Shown here: in pieces, positions 56,825 to 64,000 of the stretch
Numbering within the stretch: the first letter of the stretch is position 1
Layout: the number at the start of each line of letters is the position of its first letter
Assembly: GCF_042100115.1 (NCBI RefSeq)
Contig: NC_091272.1
Coordinates: 1,798,001 to 1,862,000 of the forward strand
Reading direction: 5' to 3'
Source: Alternaria dauci
Taxonomy: Eukaryota; Ascomycota; Dothideomycetes; Pleosporales; Pleosporaceae
Length of the DNA: 64,000 nt
Program-made: the position numbers and the translations under genes
Notes under the pieces: generated by a model
What the model was told of the DNA's origin: nothing
Seen by the model: only the letters and a program-made list of their open reading frames with translations
Databases searched by the model: none

Positions 56825-57955
56825 ATGTCTACACTGGGCGATATGCAGAAGCAGATATTCCAGCTTGTGGAAGAGGGGAGAAGAAAAGGCTACAAGATCG
56901 CGGACGTCATCCCAGAGAATGTGCAGAATCACTTCTCAAAAATGAGTGAGCTGAACGCAGCACGCCAATACATTCAGGAGATTCAGGCTCATGAGCAGGA
57001 TCTACAGACCGACAACAATTTCCTGCGAGCCAAAATCAAGGAGAAAGAAACCGAGATCGACGACCAGCCAGCAGAATTCAAGGCTCTCAAGGTCGATCTC
57101 CAACAAGCGCAACGCCAGATCGACTACTACCGTGAGCTTTCCGAGGATGCCCAACGACGTGCGCAACGCTACCAGCGCGATCTATGTCTCGCTGTCAAAG
57201 ACCAAGTTGCCTCCAATGAAGTCACTGCCAAACTAGAGCGTCTACAGAATGAGCTTGGCCAGCATGAGTCTACGATCCGGCAGCTACAAACAGAAAACGA
57301 ACGCATGGCTGAGACATTCGCTGACCTCCGAGCACAAGACGCAGAAATGATAGCAACGAATGAAGCGCGTATTGCTAACATTCTGTCACACGCTTCTCAG
57401 ATCGAGGACGAAAACGAACAATTCAACGAAACGTTCACCACGCTCATTGACAAGCTAGAGTTTGAGATATCATCCGCAGCCACTTCTGTTAATGATAAGG
57501 CCACTCTACTACGTAAGATGGAAATGCTGCACAACGCTATCTATAGCGAGGTAGCACCTCTACATCGCTTGTTCTCTCGTGCTCTCAAAGTGCTGCAAAT
57601 CTACCAACTGCTTTTCCAATCGCTCTCTGATCCATACACTTCTGACATAGCCAGCTTGCCACTCGAACTGGATCCGCTTCTCGATAGTGCCATCCAGGAC
57701 TTGTACGTTTACAACGAGGTGCACCGAACCATGTGCCAAGATTCGGGGCTTGCGGAAGAGCATATTCGCACACATCTCAATGGTATCTCGAAGAGCGCGA
57801 AAGATATACTACAAATCCTAACCTCAATCAAAGGGGATGTCGCAAACTTTTTAGCGCGTCTGAAGAAAGAGCCAGGTACATGGGCAGCTGTGAAGGCAAA
57901 ATTTGGTCTATCTGGAAAGAAGAAGTTTGTAGGGAAAAGGTTTTCTATTCACTGA
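56825..57955 (+). CDS. coiled-coil hypothetical protein
   Basis: Not recognised. Intronless, 376 aa. Residues ~35-235 are a long coiled coil rich in Gln, Glu, Ala and Leu (YIQEIQAHEQDLQTDNNFLR, ERLQNELGQHESTIRQLQTE, ENERMAETFADLRAQDAEMI). The C-terminal 130 residues are a mixed helical region (LHRLFSRALKVLQIYQLLFQ) ending in a basic tail (KKKFVGKRFSIH). The start at 56825 is the first ATG; the open frame upstream uses only a TTG. No signal peptide or transmembrane segment. A cytoskeletal or scaffolding role is plausible but unsupported. Confidence 0.72.
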   Translation: MSTLGDMQKQIFQLVEEGRRKGYKIADVIPENVQNHFSKMSELNAARQYIQEIQAHEQDLQTDNNFLRAKIKEKETEIDDQPAEFKALKVDLQQAQRQIDYYRELSEDAQRRAQRYQRDLCLAVKDQVASNEVTAKLERLQNELGQHESTIRQLQTENERMAETFADLRAQDAEMIATNEARIANILSHASQIEDENEQFNETFTTLIDKLEFEISSAATSVNDKATLLRKMEMLHNAIYSEVAPLHRLFSRALKVLQIYQLLFQSLSDPYTSDIASLPLELDPLLDSAIQDLYVYNEVHRTMCQDSGLAEEHIRTHLNGISKSAKDILQILTSIKGDVANFLARLKKEPGTWAAVKAKFGLSGKKKFVGKRFSIH

Positions 57956-58478
57956 GGGGGTAGCAATGCTTGCTCAGTGTCCGTCTTTGTTCATTTACTC
58001 CTTTTGTAGACCTCTAATGCAATTCATCCGCATCAACTGTATGCGCAAAATTGCGACGAAATAGAGTGTCTTCCCTGGAATTGTCTACCACCCTCAATAC
58101 TTCCTTGCGATTCGAGCCGTATCTGCAGACACAGTGCAAACAGAGTTTGTATATGTATTCCTTATTTTAATTGAAATTTCGATGCCTTCGTAAGATCGAT
58201 GTATTGTGTAAACACCAGGGAAGTTCGGACACTCCTGAAGAGACCCAATTGACATGTGGTTGTACTATAGGGGTACCGCCCTTTCCAATACATGTGTGGT
58301 AGGTTGTGGCTGGCTCTCGGTGTGAAAAAAAAATGCGAAGAAAGCTCACGAATGTGAACGTATAACGTCCAGTAAACGATCTCTACATGAATCACACACA
58401 ACGGCCTAACAGATCTATTAGTACCCTTCCATATTACTACCTAGACCTCGCTACTCTACGACAAGCCTCACCGCTGAC
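57956..58478. other. intergenic interval
   Basis: 523 bp, moderately AT-rich, holding the 3' end of the coiled-coil gene and the promoter of the next gene. Nothing else seen. Confidence 0.5.
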
Positions 58479-59774
58479 ATGTCGTCTTCACATGAACAGG
58501 ATGCTGTGAAAACAGGTTCCAAAAGCACACCAATATGCACTGTCAATAATTCGGAGGCTGCTAAAGGTGCAGATCCAACTCATCATCAGGACAGCTCACT
58601 TGCCACAGATGTGGCGGATGACAGCGCAGATGAATACCAGCCGGACGACCATGAGGTCGAGGACGACCAAGAGGACGCATCGATGATGGATACACCGAAG
58701 ATCACGCACACTGGTGCTTCCCACACCATGAACAACATGGATAAAGAAGCAAAACAGCGTCATTCTGACGAGCAGGTCGGCTTCATCATTATGACACGTG
58801 ACAACAACCAGCCGGACGCATACGGTGCAACGTCAGAAACGCATGGCCCCCTCTCGTGGCCAACTGTCGCCAAAGCATACAACGAGAAGTATAAGCTGAG
58901 CGTCGGTCCAGCGGCGATGGAAAAGCGTGCACGGCAACATCGAAGTGCTTGGATGGAAAAGCATCCAACTTATCCAACCAGCATAGTATATACGAAGAAG
59001 TCCAAGCCATCGCAGGGTCGGCATTCAGCTATCCTAGTCGTCAAGCCGCATAATCATCGCGTGCAAGGTGGCACCGGAGACGAAGAGATTCGTAGTACGG
59101 GAGATGTTGGCGCCGACGAGTTGCAGACAGCTGCCGACCCGTTCGAAGATTACATCCCCGACCATCGTATCGGTGGATGGATGCCACCAGACGACATTCG
59201 TAATGAGACGGCGGACCTGGACACATACCTAGATCAACTGAGGTCAACACAAACCGAAGAAATAGTGATCAAGGTTGTTGATGCGCAGGATGTATCACTA
59301 GGGACTGTTACTGCTAACCGTGAAGACCTTGGAAGTTCGGCTGTGCTACAACGGTTGATGAATGGCAATGCTAGCATACAAGTGCAGCTTGATTGCTGTG
59401 ACATTAGAGTCGTTCAATGGTACGTACGTTGTGTCTCATCAAAGGGGCTGGCTGAACTGCCGGCTGATCTCCCTCACGATAATGGCTCGCTCATACACCT
59501 GTACTGCTTCGCCGCTCAGCTCGAAGATGATTGGGTTCGTGAGCTGATATTAGCTCATTGGCGCCGTTTCGCTGAGTCGAACGCCAAAGTCAGTCTAGAT
59601 GTCGAAGATCTCAACCTGTTCTTTAAGTGTACTTGCAGCGAGGATCCAGCGCGGAGATTTTGGGCTACCACCGTTCGTACTGCGGGATTGGCTGCTCAAT
59701 TCGTTCAGATGGACGAGTGTAGTGTGGACTTGATCGCCGAGATCCAGGACATGGTGGCGAGAGCTCCCGTGTGA
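58479..59774 (+). CDS. hypothetical protein with HTH-like segment and BTB-like C terminus
   Basis: Intronless, 431 aa. Residues 1-95 are acidic and Ser-rich (SADEYQPDDHEVEDDQEDAS). Residues ~120-165 (SWPTVAKAYNEKYKLSVGPA, then AMEKRARQHRSAWMEKHP) look like a Myb/SANT-type or HTH DNA-binding segment. Residues ~265-400 (EEIVIKVVDAQDVSLGTVTA, VQLDCCDIRVVQWYVRCVSS, LIHLYCFAAQLEDDWVRELI) have the pattern of the degenerate BTB/POZ domains common in Dothideomycete proteins. The match to both domains is by eye and weak. A chromatin or transcription role would fit the combination but is inference. Confidence 0.65.
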   Translation: MSSSHEQDAVKTGSKSTPICTVNNSEAAKGADPTHHQDSSLATDVADDSADEYQPDDHEVEDDQEDASMMDTPKITHTGASHTMNNMDKEAKQRHSDEQVGFIIMTRDNNQPDAYGATSETHGPLSWPTVAKAYNEKYKLSVGPAAMEKRARQHRSAWMEKHPTYPTSIVYTKKSKPSQGRHSAILVVKPHNHRVQGGTGDEEIRSTGDVGADELQTAADPFEDYIPDHRIGGWMPPDDIRNETADLDTYLDQLRSTQTEEIVIKVVDAQDVSLGTVTANREDLGSSAVLQRLMNGNASIQVQLDCCDIRVVQWYVRCVSSKGLAELPADLPHDNGSLIHLYCFAAQLEDDWVRELILAHWRRFAESNAKVSLDVEDLNLFFKCTCSEDPARRFWATTVRTAGLAAQFVQMDECSVDLIAEIQDMVARAPV

Positions 59775-61551
59775 ATAATGCCTCAAGAATAGTTAGTTGC
59801 CACAACGAGATCCGGGGCTCTTGATCACATGAGTATCCAGCGATCGATATAGCTCGGCGCCATGTAAATGACCTATTTGTCCAGAATCAATTAGTCTATT
59901 CCTTTGTGCTGTAGTTTCTTCTGAATCGTGTTGCTTCGTGGTCCACCTGCAATCTTTCCGCGGGTTGTACTGACTAGTATCTTTCTTGTGTAGAGCGGAA
60001 TGGAGGGCGCGGGAAAGTCGTGAACAACTCCGAGATACAAGAGTAATCCTACGGCAGTCAATCCGGTGGAAGGCCAGGTCTAGCTCAGGTTGAACTAAAA
60101 TTTCCTTTTGCTGAATCCTTTAAAGTTGGACTCGGGGAGTCTTGCTCGAATGGGGATGCATCCGGAACGAAGTCTAGAGAAATCACAAGACTTCAAGGAC
60201 ATGTTTTAAGCTCAAACGATCCCAGTGCAAACATCTAGTGCGCGACCGAGCCGGACCGGGTTACCGGTGCCCAGAAGATGTGTGACAGGTTTGCTTTACC
60301 TTGGCAGGTCAAAGATCATGCATCGCCTACCGCACGTTGCATTTCAGCCAAGCAGTCAAGGTCCCTTTCAAGGCGAACAATGGAGGCGTCGTGGAACCGT
60401 TAGCTTGAGGATATTTACTTGACTGAAGCTGGCACGGAGACGGCCACTCCGTAGCTCCTGTCCCCCTTTGTGTTAACCCCGCGGGAAGGTCACAGTAGCG
60501 CCGTCGCTTACGGCTGGGCATTCGAGGGATGGGGATTCCTCCGTTGCACCACAACATCCTCACCCCATCACTTGTCCATGACACGCCAACTTGGAAACAC
60601 TTAGCTCTCATTAAGTTGATTCTACTTTTGACCCCGGACATGCGTCGAGGCGCTTAGAGCCGATTATCATGCAGGATGAAGCGTCAGCAACCTCTCAGCA
60701 AACGCCCCTAAGGTATGCTGTACGATGCGCTCGCGCCAATCCTTCGAGCTTATTCGCGGATAAAACTGCTACTATCACGATGGGCGCTATTTTCACCTGA
60801 GGCGGCCGCACGCCAGCGCTGGTTCCTCTATACAGCGTGACCATGCTGATAGTCTTGCGCAGAGATCGCCCAGCGCCTCTGTTCAAACTAGCGATCTACG
60901 TTCCAGCATGTGTTGGACGCTATCTGCTGATATTAAGGACTACCCTTCCGCTTCTAAAACCCAGGCGGGAGGCATACTCGGGAACAGGCGATCTTTTCTC
61001 AACGCTGATGCGCATCCACTGGGGCAGCCTTGCCGAGGACAGCAAAATAGATACCCTTGTTGAACCAGGATACATCCCGGTTTTCGGGGCCCCATCAAAT
61101 CCCCCGCGTTTGCGGCGCCGCTATCTATCAGGAATGTGTTCGGTGTGGTGGAAGTGTCTTTGACTAGTGGCAGCTGCCATAGAGCGGTCAGAACACTTGA
61201 CTACGGCCCACGATTCCGCAAGATTCAACTCTCGCTGTGACCATACTCCCCAAGCGTGTGGCGTCTGCACGTAAACGGGACGGTTGAGGCTTTCTTGAGG
61301 AGCTGGAGCCGCTTCCTAATCAGGCCCACGGACCAGAGCCCTCCGTAATCATTTAGCTCGGAAACGTGTTTCCAGAACTGTGATTTCGACGGCACGCCGC
61401 TAGGATGCAGCATTAGCCGGACATTGCGGGCCATAGCCCGGCACTCTGGCCACTGCAGGTCTACCCTTGTGCATTCCCGATTTTGTTTAATAACCCAGCT
61501 GCATCCCAGATGTGTTCTGCACAGTTCGCCTGGAGTATCTCCACCGCAGCA
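59775..61551. other. 1.8-kb gene-free interval upstream of the sugar transporter
   Basis: No ORF with coding signature on either strand. The last few hundred bases are presumably the transporter promoter. No transposon ends, tRNA or repeats were recognised. Confidence 0.5.
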
Positions 61552-63464
61552 ATGTCGGACATCAAGGAGTCTCATGTCACTACAACCTCAGAGCATGGCG
61601 TAAGGACCATCTTCAAGTCATGAAGCGTCGAGTTTACTTACACCCTAACAGGACCATAAAAGTGCCGTGGCTGATATCGTCATCATCTCTGGCTCTGAAG
61701 CCATAGCCGAGGCCAAGCTGAAGGAGCCTGTAGTTCGCTTCTCTTCTTCTGCTATGCTGCTCTACGTCTGTGCATTTGTTGGCTTCTTTTGCTCGACATG
61801 TAACGGTTTCGACGGATCCATGTTCAACTCCCTCCTCACCAACAACACGTTCAAGGAGTATTACAACGTCGAAAGCACGGGCGCGTGGGCTGGCATTGTC
61901 ACTTCCATGTACCAGATTGGTGGAGTTGTCGCCCTTCCCTTCATTGGCCCTGCCTGCGATACCTGGGGCCGCAGAATTGGAATGATGATCGGTGGAGTCC
62001 TTGGTTGCATTGGAGTAATCATTCAGTCGACTGCTCCTGCGTCCAACCCCGTCGGCCAATGTAAGAGACGCCCATATGAGATGCTTACATTGAATACACG
62101 CTAACTTATCGCTCCAACATTTAGTCATGGGTGGTCGTTTCCTACTCGGCTTCGCGGTCCCAATCATGACAACAGCTGGTCCCCTTCACGTCATCGAGAC
62201 TGCGCATCCAGCCCACCGAGGTGTCATTACTGGTCTTTACAACACTTTCTGGTTTGTGGGATCGCTTCTTGCAGCCGGTGTCACACGTGGATCCGCCAAT
62301 CTTGCAGGCAACCAATCTTGGAGGATTCCTGTCTGGCTGCAGATGCTGTTCCCCGCCCTGCTCGTTGTACTTCCGCTTCTTCTTCCCGAGAGTCCTCGCT
62401 GGTGAGTAGCATGCTTCTCCCTATGTTTCGTGCATGAGAATGCATATTGACAGGATCTAGGTTGTACACCCGCGGTAAACACACCCAAGCCAAGAAGACT
62501 CTTGCCAAATACCATGGTTGTGGCAACGAGGACAGTATCTGGGTCTCCATGCAAATCCGCGAATACGAAGAGTACCTCAACATGGATGGAGGTGACAAGC
62601 GCTGGTGGGACTACGGCGCTCTTTTCAAGACACGCCCCGCGCGCTACCGTCTCGCGTGCAACTGTATCGTTGCTATCTTTGGTCAATGGGCAGGTAACGG
62701 GTATGTCAAGCTTCCAGATGCAGCGTCAGAAGAAACGAGGCTGACTATGATTCTTCTGTAAAACAGTGCTGTCGACTACTTCATCTCCGGTGTGCTTGAA
62801 TCCGCAGGCGTCACAGATGAGATCAAGAAGATGAACATCAACCTGGGCAAGAGCTGTATGCAGCTTGCTTTCGTAAGTCAACTTACATGAAGATCACCAA
62901 TTAGGGGTACTGATAGTTTGTACGCAGGCTGTTGTAGGCGCTCTCTGTGTCGACAAACTGGGTCGACGCCCTATGCTAATCGGCACTTTCTCGACTGTAA
63001 CCGTTATCTGGGCCGGAGCTATCGGTGCGGTCTCTTACCAGAACAAGACGGACAGCATTTCTGCTGGTAACGCCTTCGTCGCACTGGTCTTCCTCTTCAA
63101 TGCTGTCTTCGCTTTCGGTATCACGCCGCTCCAGGCTTTGTACCCCGTCGAGGTGCTCTCATTCGAGATGCGTGCTAAGGGCATGGCTTTCTCCAACTTG
63201 TCGCTTACAGCGGCCATGTTGATCAACCAGTTTGCCTACCCCATCGCTCTGGAGAAGATCGGCTGGAGGTTGTACATCGTCTTTGCCTGCTGGTGCCCGA
63301 TACAGGCTTTCGTTGTCTGGCTCTTCATCCCCGAGACCAAGAACCGCACGCTCGAAGAAATCGACGACATTTTCAACGCGCCAAACCCGAGGAACGCATC
63401 GCTCGTCAAGAAGAAGGTCGCCACCGATGCGCAAGGAAACGTTCTCGAAGTCGAGAAGATCTAG
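61552..63464 (+). CDS. MFS sugar porter, lactose-permease/hexose-transporter type
   Basis: Proton-coupled sugar uptake protein, 538 aa. Exons are 61552-61599, 61652-62060, 62125-62401, 62461-62700, 62767-62872 and 62928-63464. Sugar-porter signatures are intact: DTWGRRIG after TM2, GRFLLGFAVPIMTTAGPLHV (TM4), the PESPRW motif split by an intron at the Trp codon, LGRRP in the TM8-9 loop, and PETKNRTLEEID after TM12. The TM1 region (CAFVGFFCSTCNGFDGSMF) resembles the fungal LAC12-like subgroup. The first exon is only 48 nt. The intron at 62402-62460 may be a diverged relative of the repeated intron family. The substrate is not determined by sequence, but galactose-containing sugars are plausible. 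Confidence 0.92.
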
Positions 63465-63778
63465 GTCGGAAGTCATTCAGTTTGTCTGCGGACAATATGC
63501 ATGTCACACCATTATGCAATACTGCAACTTCAACATAGTGGTAGTACTTATTCTCGCGATACCCTTCTCCCAAACTCATGCATCAACCACTGTCTGCACA
63601 TGTGCTTTTTTCTCTGCCCTTGTTCGCATCGAGACACTCTGTTGTTATTCTCTAGGTTTATTTGCGTGCCTTGATTATACTGGTGATTATGACATTGAAC
63701 CAAACTTGGAATTCTACTTTCAGACATCTGACCTTAACAAAATCCCAGATGATGAACGACTCTAACAAACATAAGTGC
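63465..63778. other. convergent 3' intergenic stretch
   Basis: 314 bp between the transporter stop and the stop of the partial gene at the window end. No features seen. Confidence 0.45.
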
Positions 63779-64000
63779 TCACGAATCTGTCACCGAGCAG
63801 CGCGTTTGACTGTACATTGATAGCACAGCCCTACGCACTTCATCTGTAGCTGCTTCTCCCTCTTCTTCATCGGAAGCTTTCAGCGCCCTCCACATTGCGT
63901 TCTTCGCCTCGTGCAGACGAGTTTCCATCTCCAGTATCATCTTTTCTAATGCGACCATTGGGCGCGTCAAGTTACCATTGTTCAGCCTACTAACAACGCC
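63779..64000 (-). CDS. C-terminal fragment of an unidentified gene
   Basis: Open frame from the window edge to a stop at 63779-63781, about 73 codons. The end has a helical, charged look (VALEKMILEMETRLHEAKNA, then ALKASDEEEGEAATDEVRRA), compatible with a coiled-coil C terminus. Too little is present to name it, and the frame could also be chance. Confidence 0.4.
   Translation of the reverse strand, partial: GVVSRLNNGNLTRPMVALEKMILEMETRLHEAKNAMWRALKASDEEEGEAATDEVRRAVLSMYSQTRCSVTDS

Noticed and set aside
60225..61163. Short plus-strand ORFs upstream of the sugar porter
   Set aside because: No conserved motifs and no splice structure linking them to the porter, whose start at 61552 is well supported.
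1..64000. CRISPR arrays, prokaryotic operons, insertion sequences and phage elements
   Set aside because: The window is eukaryotic (spliceosomal introns, fungal families). No repeat-spacer arrays or transposase genes were seen.

Overview
The window is nuclear DNA of a filamentous ascomycete, most likely a Dothideomycete (Pleosporales-like). The evidence is the gene style: about 25 mostly housekeeping genes with short GT-AG introns (about 45-65 bp), CTRAC-type branch sites, fungal-specific families (DUF7580-like, fungal BTB-like, DUF155/RMD1), a secreted pectinase and a fungal GH35 beta-galactosidase. Exon models below were built by reading through ORF breaks. Every complete spliced model is a whole number of codons.

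Layout. 1-8 kb: CWH43 (partial, minus) head-to-head with UTP6, then an ICT1-like peptidyl-tRNA hydrolase head-to-head with NAB3. 8-15 kb: a LETM1-like mitochondrial protein, a cytochrome b5-acyl-CoA dehydrogenase fusion and a ubiquitin-like/AN1 zinc-finger protein. 15-25 kb: two long gene-free stretches flank a monocarboxylate-type MFS transporter. 25-40 kb: a dense block of conserved cell-biology genes (LDB17, VPS41, RMD1-like, nuo-40, RPN9, GAA1, RBD2), several in divergent pairs with short shared promoters. 40-51 kb: a more accessory stretch with an intron-containing tRNA, a DUF7580-like gene, an unrecognised gene, and a divergent polygalacturonase/beta-galactosidase pair. 51-59 kb: a GNAT acetyltransferase, DDI1, RRP8, a coiled-coil orphan and a BTB-like orphan. 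The right end has a sugar-porter MFS gene and a fragment of a further gene.

The most striking signal is in the introns. Five of the seven introns of the beta-galactosidase gene, and one intron of the acyl-CoA dehydrogenase gene about 36 kb away, are copies of one element. They are 64, 64, 64, 64, 65 and 55 bp long and share the 20-nt core CATGTGAGACATATACTGAC plus more flanking similarity. This is the signature of introner-like elements, mobile introns known from Dothideomycetes. Two copies sit only 10 nt apart, leaving a 10-nt microexon. Weaker possible relatives occur in CWH43, in another beta-galactosidase intron and in the sugar transporter.

Other notable points are a DDI1 start codon split by an intron (AT|G), a 13-nt first coding exon in GAA1, and a tRNA-Met-like gene preceded by repeats of its own box A segment. 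Function names come from motif and family recognition by eye; no database search was run.
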